A stretch of DNA of 64,000 nucleotides from Segniliparus rugosus ATCC BAA-974 (lineage in GTDB: Bacteria > Actinomycetota > Actinomycetes > Mycobacteriales > Mycobacteriaceae), in the NCBI RefSeq assembly GCF_000185725.2, contig NZ_KI391953.1, forward strand, positions 124,001 through 188,000. The letters are read 5' to 3'. The position numbers and the translations under genes are program-made. Positions 54,017-63,966 of the stretch are shown one piece after another. Each line of letters opens with the position of its first letter. Position 1 is the first letter of the stretch. The notes below the pieces were generated by a model, which worked only from the letters and a program-made list of their open reading frames with translations, did no database searches and was not told where the DNA came from.

Positions 54017-55365
54017 GTGAGCACGTCGAGCCGGCTACTTCCCCGCGATGACCTGGGCGTCCGGGCAGATTTGGTGCTCGGCGTGCCGTCGGGCATGGTT
54101 TTCGCCTGGGTCTTCGAGGAGGCGGTCGACAGGGAGGATCTCGCGCGGATCCACGGGGTTTTGCGCGAGGGGCCGCTCAGTCGCGCGGTCAAAAGATCAT
54201 GGGTGCCGGGAGCGAGGGACCGCTGGGTCAAAGCCCCGGTGGCGGGAGAGCTGGCGTACGCCGCCGGGCAGATCCCCGAGGAGCAGGTCTTCGGGTGGAT
54301 CGAAGCGCAGGACAAGGCCCCGCTGGACTTGGTGCGCGGGCCCGCGTGGCGGCTCTCGGCGACGGCGGTGGAGGGCGGCGGCATGGTCGTCGTGCTGGTT
54401 TGCCACCATGCGGTCGCGGACGGGCTCGGCGTGTTCGCTGCCTGGACCGCGGCGGTGGAGGGCAGGCGGATCGGCGAGCTGCCCGAGGACGGCGGCTTTG
54501 TCGCCGACGTCGTGGACAGCTTCCGGCAGTGGGGAGCCGCCCTGGCCAGTTTCGGTTCGATGCTCCGCGCCGCGTTCCGCCGCGGCCGGGGGACGCGCCG
54601 GTCGAAGCCCGGAAGATCACGACGGCGGCGGACTACCAGCACGAGCCGGTGTCGGCGGCGACGTTCGTCCCGCGCCGCGCGCTCCTGTCGTTTTCGAGCG
54701 AGCAGTTCCGCAAGGCCGCTGCCGAGCGGGGCGGCACCCCGAACAGCCTGTTCGTCGGCATCGCGACGCGTTTCCTCGTTTCCTCCGGCGTGATCCCGGA
54801 CGAGCGGACGGTGAACGTCTCGCAGCGGATCAGCGACCGGGGCGAGGGCGACGTCCGAGGCAATATCACCGCAGGGGTCGACATCCTCGTGGACGTGGGG
54901 CCCTCGCTGTACCAGGATCTGCGCCAGATCCGGCAGGCGAGCAAAGAGGCGTTCGGGAAATGGGAGGGCGGCGGAGAGGACCTCGGGGAGTTCGACTCCC
55001 CTCTCATCCAGCTGCTGCCCGACTGGCTCCTGGCCTTCGTGGCGAAGCAAACCGTGAAGAACCCGTCGAAGACGCTGTGCACGCTCTCGAACGTCGGGAA
55101 GGCTCCTGAGTCGATGCTCCGGTTCGCGGGCAAGTCGGCGAGCGCGCTCTACCCGGTGTTCGTCTTGCCGAAGCAGACGGACGCGAGCCTGTGGCGGACG
55201 TCGGGGAGCGCGGTGCAAGGCTCGTTGATCGACCTGGGGGATGTGACGTCTATCGTTCTCGAAGGCCGCAACCCCGAGCGGCATTCGGTCGAGCACGCGG
55301 AGTTCGTGAAGCTCGTCATCGACGAATGCGCTCGTTGGGGCCTCGAGCCTTTACATGTCCTGTGA
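54017..55365 (+). CDS. condensation-domain acyltransferase (PapA/WES-like), frameshifted at a G5 run
   Basis: Acyltransferase of the HHxxxDG superfamily; restored length about 449 aa. The first frame (GTG 54017) carries the catalytic motif CHHAVADG near residue 135 and runs to FRRGRG. It then loses frame at five G residues (54588-54592). Adding one G continues into DAPVEARKITTAADYQHEP... and on to the stop at 55365 (includes DILVDVGPSLYQDLRQIRQASKEAF, CTLSNVGKAPESM). TAGGTT precedes the start by seven bases. The adjacent glycosyltransferase suggests acylation of a glycolipid. It is broken as given; sequencing error is as likely as decay. Confidence 0.8.
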
Positions 55366-55384
55366 TCGCCCCGAAGGAGGAGCT

Positions 55385-56704
55385 ATGCGCTTCGTCGTCC
55401 CGCTGACCGGCAGCCGAGGAGACGCCCAGCCGGTGTTCGCGATATGCCGCGAGCTGCGAGCGCGCGGCCACGACGTCGTGCTCGTCGTCGCGCCCGAATG
55501 GCTGGAGATGGCCGAGAAGCTCGAGCTATCGGCGAAGGAGATGTACCCGGATATCGCGGTCGAGCTCTCCTCGCCGGAGGCGAAGGAGGCGCTCGCGTCC
55601 GGCAACGCGCTGCGCATCCTGCTCACGAATATCAAGTTGCTGCGCAACACGGTGGGTTCCGCCCTTGAGCGGGTCACGGAGCTGGCCGAGAGCCCGGAGC
55701 TGGCTTCCGCCGACGCCATCGTCACGACCTCGCTGACCGAGGAGATCGGCCAGGCCATCGCCGAGGCCAAGGGGATTCCCCTTGTCGCCCTGCATCCCTA
55801 CCCGAACCGGGTGAACAGCAAATTCCCCAGTATGTTCGCGTCGAAGATGCGTCTGCCCGGTTGGGGGAACAAGCTCAGCTGGGTTCTGTTCAACTTGTTC
55901 CGGCATATCGCGTTCAACCTGCTGTTCGTGACGAAGCTGCGGCGCAGGCTCGGGCTCAAACCGGCCTGGTTCGCCACGATCGCGCAGCGGGTGCGCCGAT
56001 TGGGGGCGGTCGAGGTGCAGATTTACGAGCCGGAGCTGGTGCCGGGCATCGTGGAGGAATGGCATGGCAAGCCGCGCCCGTTCACCGGCTACCCGAAATT
56101 CGACGAGTCCGCCCGCGTCGCGCTCGGCGAATGGGGCGGGCCGGTGGACGAGGTCGTCTCGTGGATCGGCGAGGGCGAGGCTACGTTCTTCTTCGGTTTC
56201 GGCAGCACGCCGATGCCAACGCACACCAATGCCAGCGTTGTGGAGGCGGTGAGCCAAGTCTGTCAGCGGCTCGGCGTGCGGGCACTGGTCAACTTCGGCC
56301 ACGGCGATCTGCCCGAAGTCCCAACGGGACTCGAGGCCAGTGTGCGGGTCGTCGGCCCGATCGCGCATGACCGGGTGTTCCCGTATTGCGCGGGCGCGGT
56401 GATCGGCGGCGGCGTCGGGACGACGACGGAGGCGCTGTGGGCTGGGTTGCCGACGCTGATCTGCGGAGTCTCGTACGACCAACCCGCCTGGGGCGTGCAG
56501 GTGCAGAAGATGGGCGTCGGGACGGCGATGCGGTCGGTGGACATCACCGCCGATTCGCTGACCGAGGCGATCCAGGTGCTGCGCGATCCCGAGGTCGTCC
56601 GCAAGGCGGCCGAGGTCGGGGCGGTGCTGCGGCAGAAGGAGGCTTCCACGGCCCGCGCGGCGGCGGCGATAGAGGACGCCGTGCTGCAGGCGAAGGCGCG
56701 GTAA
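55385..56704 (+). CDS. UDP-glycosyltransferase-type glycosyltransferase (GT1 family)
   Basis: 439-aa GT-B glycosyltransferase like those of mycobacterial glycopeptidolipid and phenolic glycolipid synthesis. The N-terminal motif is FVVPLTGSRGDAQPVFAICRELRARGHDV. The C-terminal donor site has FFGFGSTPMP, VRVVGPIAHDRVFPYCAGAVIGGGVGTTTEALWAGLPTLICGVSYDQPAWGVQV with the usual GTTxEAL segment and DQ. GGAGG precedes ATG 55385. It follows the acyltransferase gene by 19 bases and probably shares its operon. The acceptor and sugar are unknown. Confidence 0.9.
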   Translation: MRFVVPLTGSRGDAQPVFAICRELRARGHDVVLVVAPEWLEMAEKLELSAKEMYPDIAVELSSPEAKEALASGNALRILLTNIKLLRNTVGSALERVTELAESPELASADAIVTTSLTEEIGQAIAEAKGIPLVALHPYPNRVNSKFPSMFASKMRLPGWGNKLSWVLFNLFRHIAFNLLFVTKLRRRLGLKPAWFATIAQRVRRLGAVEVQIYEPELVPGIVEEWHGKPRPFTGYPKFDESARVALGEWGGPVDEVVSWIGEGEATFFFGFGSTPMPTHTNASVVEAVSQVCQRLGVRALVNFGHGDLPEVPTGLEASVRVVGPIAHDRVFPYCAGAVIGGGVGTTTEALWAGLPTLICGVSYDQPAWGVQVQKMGVGTAMRSVDITADSLTEAIQVLRDPEVVRKAAEVGAVLRQKEASTARAAAAIEDAVLQAKAR

Positions 56705-56821
56705 AGGCGCGCGGGACCGACGCTGCCCTTGGCTCTCTCTGTCAATAAGTTCGATCATGTCGGTGAAGAAGCATCTGGTTTTCTCTTGTGATGTAACACA
56801 CTTTCTGGTAGAGTCGAATGT

Positions 56822-57982
56822 ATGAGCGGGACTGTGGGAGTCGCTGCGGAGGAGTTGTTTCTCGACCTCCGGCCGGACGCGTGTGCGGATATGAAGGACG
56901 TGCATGCGGCGTTGCGGGAAGTGGAGCGCCTGGACGCGGTGCTGCTGGCCCGGAAGGCGGCGTTGGTGGCGGACGCGGCGGAGAGGATCACCCGGCGGAA
57001 GGCCGAGGAGGAGAAGGCGATGCTGGTGTTCGCGGAGGACATGACCGAGCATTACCCTCAGTTCGGGGCCAAGCTCGCGAGGGGCGAGGTCACCGCGAAG
57101 ACCGCCCGTTTGGTGGGCAAGTCGTTGGAGTCCGCTCCCGCCGGATGGCGGGAGAAGCTGGACACCTGGTTGGCGGAGCGGGCTCCGCGTTGGCGGTTGC
57201 ACTCCCAGTCCAAAATCCAGGGGTTGATCGAGGCGCAGTACATCCGCTGGGACTCCGAATGGACGAAACAACGCCGCGAGCGCGCCCACGCCGAGCGCGG
57301 CATCTTCTTCCAACCCATTGGCGACGGGATGGCGAAGATCTGGGGCGCCATGCCCCTCATGGAAGCCGCGATGGTGAAAGACCGGCTCGACGCCGTCGCA
57401 AGAACCGTCTGCCCCCAAGACCCCAGAGCCATGTGGACCCGCCGGGCCGACGCGCTCGCCGCCCTCGTCGGAGACGGGGAAGACAAGCTCCGCTGCGAAT
57501 GCGGACGCGACACTTGTCAGGCCGCGCAGAGAACTGTGCCCCAGGCCAAACCCGTCGAACTCGTCGTGGACCTCGCCGTCCTCGCCAACCTCTCCGATCT
57601 GCCCGCTTGGCTCGACGGATCACCCATCGACCCCGACTTAGCCAGAGCGATGGCCAAAGCGTCGAAGAACATCCGCTTCACCACCACCCCCGAACAGTAC
57701 AAACCGACCACGGCCGTCGAAACCCACGTCAACGCCCGCGACAAACACTGTCGGTTCCCCGGCTGTTATCGAAGAGCCAGAACAGAACTCGACCATACGC
57801 ACCCCTTCGACCACCACAACCCCAGCGCGGGCGGACAAACCGTCCCCCAAAACATAAAACGACTCTGCCGACACCACCACCGAGCAAAAACCCACGAACG
57901 ATGGCGAGACACACAAAACCCCGACGGTGCCGTCGCATGGACGTCGCCCACCGGCCAGCACTACACCACCAACCCCGGCTGA
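56822..57982 (+). CDS. DUF222/13E12-repeat family HNH endonuclease-like protein
   Basis: 386-aa protein of the REP13E12 family. The N-terminal DUF222 helical domain (DVHAALREVERLDAVLLARKAALVADAAERI) is followed by a C-terminal HNH motif: KHCRFPGCYRRARTELDHTHPFDHHNPSAGGQTVPQNIKRLCRHHHRAKTHERW, with the two Cys of CRFPGC, DH, N and HH in place. Promoter TTGTGA / 17 bp / TAGAGT (56786-56814) lies seven bases before the ATG, so it is leaderless. These genes recur in mycobacterial genomes and recombine, probably as selfish nucleases (family knowledge). A copy of its 3' end lies just downstream. Confidence 0.9.
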   Translation: MSGTVGVAAEELFLDLRPDACADMKDVHAALREVERLDAVLLARKAALVADAAERITRRKAEEEKAMLVFAEDMTEHYPQFGAKLARGEVTAKTARLVGKSLESAPAGWREKLDTWLAERAPRWRLHSQSKIQGLIEAQYIRWDSEWTKQRRERAHAERGIFFQPIGDGMAKIWGAMPLMEAAMVKDRLDAVARTVCPQDPRAMWTRRADALAALVGDGEDKLRCECGRDTCQAAQRTVPQAKPVELVVDLAVLANLSDLPAWLDGSPIDPDLARAMAKASKNIRFTTTPEQYKPTTAVETHVNARDKHCRFPGCYRRARTELDHTHPFDHHNPSAGGQTVPQNIKRLCRHHHRAKTHERWRDTQNPDGAVAWTSPTGQHYTTNPG

Positions 57983-58082
57983 GCTGCGCCGTTGCCGACA
58001 CCACCCCCGGCTTAGCGTCTCGATCAACCGCGTCTCGCCCTCGGTCCTGTGCTCCCGCGCTCACCGGACACTTCACACTCGT

Positions 58083-58118
58083 CGGCCAGCACTACACCAC
58101 CGCGCCATCCGTTTGATG
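58083..58118 (+). pseudogene. fragment of a 13E12 gene 3' end
   Basis: GGCCAGCACTACACCACC at 58083-58100 repeats 57952-57969, the codons for the GQHYTT end of the full gene, and the plus frame reads VGQHYTTAPSV and a stop. The rest of the duplicate gene is missing. It suggests recombination between family members. Confidence 0.45.
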
Positions 58119-58139
58119 GCTTGATAACCCAAAAATACC

Positions 58140-58169
58140 TGGGGCCGCCCGCAAGCGCGGACGGCCCCA
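58140..58169. terminator. bidirectional hairpin terminator
   Basis: Thirteen-base arms (58140-58152 with 58157-58169), one mismatch, around AAGC, between the convergent 13E12 gene and accD5. GC-rich and without a clear T-tract, common for actinobacterial terminators. Confidence 0.65.
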
Positions 58170-58188
58170 GCTGGCGTATTGGGATGAA

Positions 58189-59811
58189 TTACAGCGGGAT
58201 GTTGCCGTGCTTCTTCGGGGGCAGCGGGGCGACCTTGCGCTCGAGGACGCGCAACGCGACCGAGACCTGGGCGCGGGTGTGCGAGGGCAGGATGACCGCG
58301 TCCACGTAGCCGCGCTCGGCGGCGACGTACGGGTTGTACAGCGTGGCCTCGTACTCGTCCTGGAGTTTCGCTCGCAGTCCTTCGATGTCGTCGCCGTTCT
58401 TGGCCGCGTCGGCGAGCGTGCGCCGATGCACGATGTTCACTGCGCCGGACGCGCCCATGACCGCGATCTCGGCGGTCGGCCAGGCGAGGTTCACATCGGC
58501 GCCCATGTGCTTGGAGCCCATGCAGATGTACGCGCCGCCGTATGCCTTGCGGGTGATGACGGTGATCTTGCCGACCGTCGCCTCGCCGTAGGCGAAGAGC
58601 AGCTTCGCGCCGCGCCGGATGATGCCGTCGTGCTCTTGCTCGGCTCCGGGCAAGAAGCCCGGCACGTCCACGAGGGAGAGGATGGGGATGCCGAACGCGT
58701 CGCAGGTGCGGATGAACCGCGCGGCCTTCTCGGAGGCTGCGATGTCGAGGCAGCCGGCGAGGACCATGGGCTGGTTGGCGACGACGCCAATGCTGCGGCC
58801 TTCGATCCGGGCGAAGCCGACGAGGACGTTCTGGGCGTAGTTCGGCTGGATTTCCAGCAGCTCGCCGTCGTCCACGATGCGGCTGATGACGTCCCGCATG
58901 TCGTAGGGCTGGTTCGGGGAGTCGGGGATGATCGCGTCGAGTTCTTCGTCGTCATGCGTGACGGAGTTCTCGATGGGGAAGGTGACCGGATGCTCGTGCG
59001 TGTACCTCGGCGCTTCGGCCCGGTTGTTGTTCGGCAGGTAGGCCAGGAGTTCCTTGGCGAATTCCAGCGCCTCCCCCTCGGAGTGCGCGACGTGGTGCGC
59101 GGTGCCGGACTTGGTCATGTGCGTGTGTGCGCCGCCAAGCTCCTCCATCGTCACCTCTTCGCCGGTGACGGTCTTGATGACGTCCGGGCCGGTGATGAAC
59201 AGTTGGCTGGATTTGTCCACCATGATGATGAAGTCGGTGAGCGCGGGCGAGTACACCGCGCCGCCGGCCGCCGCGCCGAGCACGATGGAGATCTGCGGGA
59301 TCACGCCGGAGGCGCGGACGTTGCGGTGGAAGATCTCGCCGAACTGGGCGAGGGAGACGACGCCTTCCTGGATGCGGGCCCCGCCGCCGTCGTAGATGCC
59401 GATGAGCGGGCGCCCGGTCTTGATCGCGAGGTCCATGACCTTGGTGATCTTCTCGCCGTTTGCCTCGCTGAGGCTGCCGCCGAAGACGGTCGCGTCCTGG
59501 CTGAACACGCAGACCTCGCGTCCGTCGATGGTCCCGTAGCCGGTCACGACGCCGTCGCCGAGGGGCCGTTTGGCTCCCATGCCGAAGTTGGTGGAGCGGT
59601 GTTTCGCCAGGGCGTCGAACTCGACGAACGAGCCCTCGTCGAGCAGCGCGTCCACGCGCTCGCGGGCGGTCTGCTTGCCTTTGGCGTGCACCGCTTCGAC
59701 AGCCGCTTCGCCGACCGGCTTCTGCGTTTCGGCCAGACGTTGGCGCATATCGTGGAGCTTGCCGGCGGTGGTGTGGATGCTCGGCGCTTCGACAGGTTCA
59801 GCGGTGGTCAT
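58189..59811 (-). CDS. accD5: acyl-CoA carboxylase beta subunit (propionyl-CoA carboxylase, AccD5 type)
   Basis: 540-aa carboxyltransferase subunit transferring CO2 from biotin to propionyl-/acetyl-CoA, supplying methylmalonyl-CoA for methyl-branched and mycolic lipids. Typical parts are [50 protein letters not shown], the acyl-CoA oxyanion glycines in [20 protein letters not shown], and [45 protein letters not shown] on the minus strand is eight bases before ATG 59811. It is divergent from birA, the ligase that attaches biotin to its partner, the same neighbourhood as in M. tuberculosis (accD5-birA). Confidence 0.95.
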   Translation of the reverse strand: MTTAEPVEAPSIHTTAGKLHDMRQRLAETQKPVGEAAVEAVHAKGKQTARERVDALLDEGSFVEFDALAKHRSTNFGMGAKRPLGDGVVTGYGTIDGREVCVFSQDATVFGGSLSEANGEKITKVMDLAIKTGRPLIGIYDGGGARIQEGVVSLAQFGEIFHRNVRASGVIPQISIVLGAAAGGAVYSPALTDFIIMVDKSSQLFITGPDVIKTVTGEEVTMEELGGAHTHMTKSGTAHHVAHSEGEALEFAKELLAYLPNNNRAEAPRYTHEHPVTFPIENSVTHDDEELDAIIPDSPNQPYDMRDVISRIVDDGELLEIQPNYAQNVLVGFARIEGRSIGVVANQPMVLAGCLDIAASEKAARFIRTCDAFGIPILSLVDVPGFLPGAEQEHDGIIRRGAKLLFAYGEATVGKITVITRKAYGGAYICMGSKHMGADVNLAWPTAEIAVMGASGAVNIVHRRTLADAAKNGDDIEGLRAKLQDEYEATLYNPYVAAERGYVDAVILPSHTRAQVSVALRVLERKVAPLPPKKHGNIPL

Positions 59812-59885
59812 AGGGAACCATCATATCGGGCGATGCGGGCGCCCTGGGAACGACAGACCGCGAAGGCGGGCTTAGGCTGGTCAGC

Positions 59886-60722
59886 ATGACCGAGAATGAC
59901 CGCAGGGAGCCGCTCGACGCCGCGTGGCTCGGCCAATATCTCAGGAACCGCCCCCCGTTGGGCTGGGAGTCGGTGGAGGTGATCGAGGAGACGGGTTCGA
60001 CGAACGCGGACCTCTTGGACCGGGCGCGTTCGGGGTCGATCGCGCGTCGGGTGCTCATCGCGGACCACCAGACGCAAGCCAGGGGACGGCTGGACCGGCG
60101 GTGGGAGGCTCCGACCCGCACGCAGATCGCGCTCTCGTTCGGGGTGGCCGTCGAACAGAACGGAGCGGAGCTGGGCTGGCTCCCCCTTGTCGTCGGGCTC
60201 TCGGTCGGGGCGATGCTGGCCCAGTACTTCGACTCCTACCGGACCATCTCCGGGGTCCCGGTGCCCGAGCCGAGCTTGAAATGGCCGAACGACGTGCTGG
60301 TCGGCGGCCGCAAGATCGCCGGGATCCTCGTCCAGCTCACTCCGAAAGGGGACGAGGCGGTGGTGGGCGTCGGGCTGAACGTGGACCAGCGCGAGGACGA
60401 GCTGCCCGTGCCGACGGCGACGTCGCTTCGGATCGAGCAGGTCGCGGCGGTCCGCCAGCAGCTGGTCCCGTTGCTGTTGATGGAGCTGGACAAGGGGCTG
60501 GAGCAGTGGCGCACCCAGGACCCCGGGCTCGCGACGGCGTACCGGGCGCACTGCTCGACCATCGGGCAGGACGTGCGGGTGACGCTGCCGGGCGGCGGCG
60601 AGCTGCTCGGCAGGGCCAGCTCGGTCGACCACCACGGTAGGCTTGTGGTCACCGAGGACGACGGGACTCCTCGCGTGGTGGACGTGGGCGACATCGAGCA
60701 CGTCCGGCCAAGAGGAGGATAA
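59886..60722 (+). CDS. birA: biotin-[acetyl-CoA-carboxylase] ligase
   Basis: 278-aa BirA without the N-terminal DNA-binding domain, so an enzyme only, not a repressor. It joins biotin to carrier lysines of acyl-CoA carboxylases. The adenylation loop is TQARGRLDRRWEAP, the biotin region VIEETGSTNADLLD, the catalytic lysine segment SLKWPNDVLVGGRKIAGILVQ, and a C-terminal SH3-like domain ends VDVGDIEHVRP. TAGGCT (59873-59878) is seven bases before the ATG (leaderless). Forms an operon with the two PH-domain genes (TAATG overlap) and diverges from accD5. Confidence 0.95.
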   Translation: MTENDRREPLDAAWLGQYLRNRPPLGWESVEVIEETGSTNADLLDRARSGSIARRVLIADHQTQARGRLDRRWEAPTRTQIALSFGVAVEQNGAELGWLPLVVGLSVGAMLAQYFDSYRTISGVPVPEPSLKWPNDVLVGGRKIAGILVQLTPKGDEAVVGVGLNVDQREDELPVPTATSLRIEQVAAVRQQLVPLLLMELDKGLEQWRTQDPGLATAYRAHCSTIGQDVRVTLPGGGELLGRASSVDHHGRLVVTEDDGTPRVVDVGDIEHVRPRGG

Positions 60723-61240
60723 TGGGCGCTCAAGGCGGACCGCAGTGGCTCGCGCCGGACGAGCGGGTCCAACTGCGCACGCATCCGCACTGGAAATGGC
60801 TCCTGCGGCCGATCTCTGTCTTCCTCCTCGCGAGTCTGGCGCTGGGTTTTGTCCTGTACTTCGTGGACGAGCGGACGCATGGGACGGCCAAGACTGTCGC
60901 GGAGGGGGCGGCGGTCGCGGTGTACGCGGTGGTCGTCGTGCTGTTCTGCGCGGTGCGCTTCGTCGACTGGCTCACCACGAACTTCTACGTGACGGACAAG
61001 CGGGTGGCCTACCGGCACGGGGTGTTCACCCGAGAGGGCATCGACATCCCGCTCTCGCGCATTTCGAGCGTCGAATTCCGGCACGGCCTCGTCGACCGTA
61101 TGTTGCGGACGGGGATCTTGATCATCGAGTCGGCCTCGGACGAGCCGCTCGAATTCGAAGACATTCCGAAGGTCGAGCAGGTCCACGCTATGCTCTACCG
61201 GGAAGTGTTCGATCTCGACGGTCATGACAGGCGGGCGTAG
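60722..61240 (+). CDS. bacterial PH-domain membrane protein (Rv3278c-like)
   Basis: 172-aa protein with two adjacent membrane helices (LRPISVFLLASLALGFVLYFV and VYAVVVVLFCAVRFV) followed by a bacterial PH (bPH2) domain: NFYVTDKRVAYRHGVFTREGIDIPLSRISSVEFRHGLVDRMLRTGILIIES. It starts with a one-base overlap with birA, as in M. tuberculosis, where the PH-domain gene also follows birA. The role in lipid or membrane stress is unknown. Confidence 0.88.
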   Translation: MGAQGGPQWLAPDERVQLRTHPHWKWLLRPISVFLLASLALGFVLYFVDERTHGTAKTVAEGAAVAVYAVVVVLFCAVRFVDWLTTNFYVTDKRVAYRHGVFTREGIDIPLSRISSVEFRHGLVDRMLRTGILIIESASDEPLEFEDIPKVEQVHAMLYREVFDLDGHDRRA

Positions 61241-61249
61241 GAGGCAGGG

Positions 61250-62002
61250 ATGGCTGCAGAAGAGGCAGAGAGCTGGCTTACGCCCGGCGAGCGGGTGCTG
61301 GTCGAGGCGAGACAGCATTGGAAGTCTTTCGCCGGGCTGGTGCTGGTCGGCTTGATCGCGGGGCTCGCAGTCGCGGGCGTGGGCTTCGACCACGCCCGGC
61401 ATGCGAAGTGGATCGCCCGAGGCGAGCATGTTCGCCCGAATCAGCTCGCCGACCGCGTGGCCGCGCATCAGCTGCACGGCCTCGTGCTGGAGATCGTCGG
61501 CGGAGTCGTCCTCCTCGTCTTCTTGGCCGTGGGGTTCGTCCGTTGGCGCACCACGCGTTACTTCGTCACCGACCAGCGCGTCGTCGCCCGTCGGGGCCTC
61601 GTCGTCCGAACGGGGGCGGACGCGCCGCTCGGCAAGGTGCAGACGATCCGCTTCCGGCAGGGCGTCACGGACCGGATCTTCGGCACAGGGACGCTCGTCG
61701 TCGCCTCGGGAGCTTTGCGCGCGGTGAAGCTGGGGTCGATCCGCAACTGGCAGGAGGCGCACGCGAAGGTCCACGAGGGACAGCGCGTGGCGGCGCAGCC
61801 GATCGGGCCTCGGTTCGGGCCCCCGCCGCCCGTGCCGAAGCCGAACTTCGGGTCCCCGTTCGCGGCTCCGCAGCCCGCTCCGTCTTCAGCCCCGGCGTTT
61901 GCCGCGCCGCCGCCAGCGCCGGAGCCTCGACAGGCGAATGATGGCCCGCCGGTTCCGCCGTGGCTGCGGGACGAGCCCGACGCTCCGACGCTGAACCTGT
62001 AA
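61250..62002 (+). CDS. bacterial PH-domain membrane protein with Pro/Ala-rich tail
   Basis: 250 aa, paralogue of the previous gene. Two helices (LVLVGLIAGLAVAGVGF and HGLVLEIVGGVVLLVFLAVGFV) are separated by a longer loop, then a bPH2 domain (RYFVTDQRVVARRGLVVRTGADAPLGKVQTIRFRQGVTDRIFGTGTLVVAS). A 70-residue disordered tail follows, rich in Pro and Ala (PPPPVPKPNFGSPFAAP...), ending RDEPDAPTLNL. It begins nine bases after the preceding gene with GGCAGGGA. A paired, duplicated PH arrangement. Confidence 0.85.
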   Translation: MAAEEAESWLTPGERVLVEARQHWKSFAGLVLVGLIAGLAVAGVGFDHARHAKWIARGEHVRPNQLADRVAAHQLHGLVLEIVGGVVLLVFLAVGFVRWRTTRYFVTDQRVVARRGLVVRTGADAPLGKVQTIRFRQGVTDRIFGTGTLVVASGALRAVKLGSIRNWQEAHAKVHEGQRVAAQPIGPRFGPPPPVPKPNFGSPFAAPQPAPSSAPAFAAPPPAPEPRQANDGPPVPPWLRDEPDAPTLNL

Positions 62003-62020
62003 TCGGGTTAGAATCGCGCC

Positions 62021-63406
62021 GTGGCCCCACTCGACCTCGCGATCATCGGCTCCGGCAGCGGCAACTCCATCCCGGACGAGCGGTTCGACTCTTGGCGGAT
62101 CGGGATCTTCGAATCCGGCGTGTACGGCGGGACGTGCTTGAACGTCGGCTGCATCCCGACGAAAATGTTCGTCTACGCCGCAGACGTCGCGGAGATCGCC
62201 CGAGAGTCCGACCGGTACGGCGTGCACGCGAAAGTCGAGAGCGTCGACTGGCCCGCCATCGTGCGGCGGGTCTTCGGGCGGATCGACCCGATCTCGGCGG
62301 GCGGGAAGCGCTACCGAATCGAAGACTGCCCCAACATCGAGGTGCGCACCTCGCCCGTGCGATTTGCGGGGAAAGCCGAGGGCGGGGCATACCGTTTGGC
62401 CACCGAGGCCGGGGAAGAAGTGCTGGCCAAGCGGGTCGTGATCGCGGCGGGCGCGCGACCGGTCGTTCCTGAGGAAGTGATCGCGAGCGGCGCGCCGTTC
62501 TTCACAAACGAGGACGTCATGCGGCTGCCAGAGCTGCCGGAACGGCTGCTCGTGCTGGGCGGCGGGTACATCGCGACGGAGTTCGCCCACGTCTTCTCCT
62601 CCCTCGGTTCGCGGGTCACGGTCGTGGCCAGGGGCGACGCGTTGCTTCGGTACAAAGACCACGAGATCTCGCAGCGGTTCACCGAGGTCGCCAAGCAGAA
62701 GTGGGACGTGCGCCTCGGCGCGCGGCTGGAGCGGGTGGAGCAGGTCGGGGGCGAGATTGCCTTGGTGTTCCAGGATGGCACGCGGGCCAGCGGCGACGTG
62801 CTTTTGGTTGCGACGGGCCGCCGACCCAACGGCGACCGGCTGGACCTCGGCTCCATCGGGCTTGAGCTCGACGAGACAGGCCGGGTCGTGACGGACCGCC
62901 ATGGCCGCACTTCGGCGGAAGACGTGTGGGCGTTCGGCGATGTGAGTTCGCCGTACCAGCTCAAGCATGTCGCGAACCATGAGGCGCGGGTGGTGCAGGC
63001 GAATCTGCTCCGAGGCTGGGACAGCCTGGAGCTGGACGCGTTCGACCACCGCTTCGTGCCCGCCGCCGTGTTCACCCATCCGCAGGTCGCCACCGTGGGG
63101 CTCACCGAGGCGCAGGCTCGGGAGCAGGGCTTCGACGTCGCGGTGAAGACCCAGAACTTCGGCGATGTCGCGTACGGCTGGGGGATGGAGGACACGACGG
63201 GCCTGTGCAAGCTCGTCGCCGAACGCCGCACAGGGCGCCTCCTCGGCGCGCATCTGCTCGGCCCGCAGGCCGCGACGCTCATCCAGCCGCTGATCCAGGC
63301 GCTCTCGTTCGGCCTCGACGCGCGCAGCATGGCGCGCGGCCAATACTGGATCCACCCCGCGCTCTCTGAAGTGGTGGAGAACGCTCTTCTCGGGTTGGAT
63401 CTCTAG
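62021..63406 (+). CDS. mtr: mycothione reductase
   Basis: 461-aa FAD/NADPH enzyme reducing mycothiol disulfide, the actinobacterial counterpart of glutathione reductase. The N-terminal FAD motif is IIGSGSGNS, the redox disulfide is [14 protein letters not shown] (C39, C44), a second Rossmann motif is [19 protein letters not shown] is bound in [24 protein letters not shown], and the C-terminal [10 protein letters not shown] holds the catalytic His-Glu. It follows Rv2855 across its whole length. GTG 62021 is six bases after TAGAAT (leaderless). Overlaps convergent gtrA by four bases. Confidence 0.96.
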   Translation: MAPLDLAIIGSGSGNSIPDERFDSWRIGIFESGVYGGTCLNVGCIPTKMFVYAADVAEIARESDRYGVHAKVESVDWPAIVRRVFGRIDPISAGGKRYRIEDCPNIEVRTSPVRFAGKAEGGAYRLATEAGEEVLAKRVVIAAGARPVVPEEVIASGAPFFTNEDVMRLPELPERLLVLGGGYIATEFAHVFSSLGSRVTVVARGDALLRYKDHEISQRFTEVAKQKWDVRLGARLERVEQVGGEIALVFQDGTRASGDVLLVATGRRPNGDRLDLGSIGLELDETGRVVTDRHGRTSAEDVWAFGDVSSPYQLKHVANHEARVVQANLLRGWDSLELDAFDHRFVPAAVFTHPQVATVGLTEAQAREQGFDVAVKTQNFGDVAYGWGMEDTTGLCKLVAERRTGRLLGAHLLGPQAATLIQPLIQALSFGLDARSMARGQYWIHPALSEVVENALLGLDL

Positions 63407-63966
63407 GTCTTCAGAGAGGAGGGCTCCTCGGAGTCTTCCGGGGGCAGCTCGTCCAACAGGACGGGATAGGCGAATTTGCGCAAAGCCCAGAACCGGAACG
63501 CCATTTGCAGGAAGTTGCCGATGACGTAGGCGAGCATGAAGTCGATGACGCCGATCCGCAGCGATTTGTCCTGCGCCAGGCCGCACAGGTTGTGCGCCAC
63601 CCAGATCGGAGCGGCGGCGAGCAGGACGCCGATGCCGCTGATGACGAAGAAGAGCAGCGCCTCGTGGTGGCGTTGGCGGCCGCCCCGGTGTTTGAACGAC
63701 CACTCGCTGTTGAGGATGTAGCTGAGCACGGTGGCCAAAATTCCCGACACGACCTTCGCGGTGGTGTGCTTGGTGTCTAGCGCGGTGAAGATCAGCCCGT
63801 AGTAGATCGCCATGTCGAAGACGAACGTGGTGGCTCCGACGACCGCGAATTTGATGAGCTCGTGATGTCGGACGAGGAATCTCTGCAAGGGGCCGGGGAG
63901 CAGCCGCAGCACGGCGCGCTCGATCACTTCGGCCGGCTCGTGCGACTGGTGGTCGGTGTCGGACAT
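63403..63966 (-). CDS. GtrA family polyprenyl-phosphate-sugar membrane protein (Rv3277-like)
   Basis: 187-aa membrane protein with four helices of the GtrA type: [49 protein letters not shown] (the conserved N-x-x-W-S/T-F motif), a third helix, and [23 protein letters not shown]. Members flip or help flip polyprenyl-phospho-sugars for wall arabinan and teichoic-type glycans. TAGACT on the minus strand is eight bases before ATG 63966 (leaderless). It lies near accD5-birA-PH genes, as in M. tuberculosis. The acidic tail ends [13 protein letters not shown]. 63967-64000 shows only this promoter. Confidence 0.9.
   Translation of the reverse strand: MSDTDHQSHEPAEVIERAVLRLLPGPLQRFLVRHHELIKFAVVGATTFVFDMAIYYGLIFTALDTKHTTAKVVSGILATVLSYILNSEWSFKHRGGRQRHHEALLFFVISGIGVLLAAAPIWVAHNLCGLAQDKSLRIGVIDFMLAYVIGNFLQMAFRFWALRKFAYPVLLDELPPEDSEEPSSLKT

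Noticed and set aside
52573..55296. 907-aa reading of the GH1 gene
   Set aside because: The 5' part is antisense to the acyltransferase; a leaderless start at 53907 fits.
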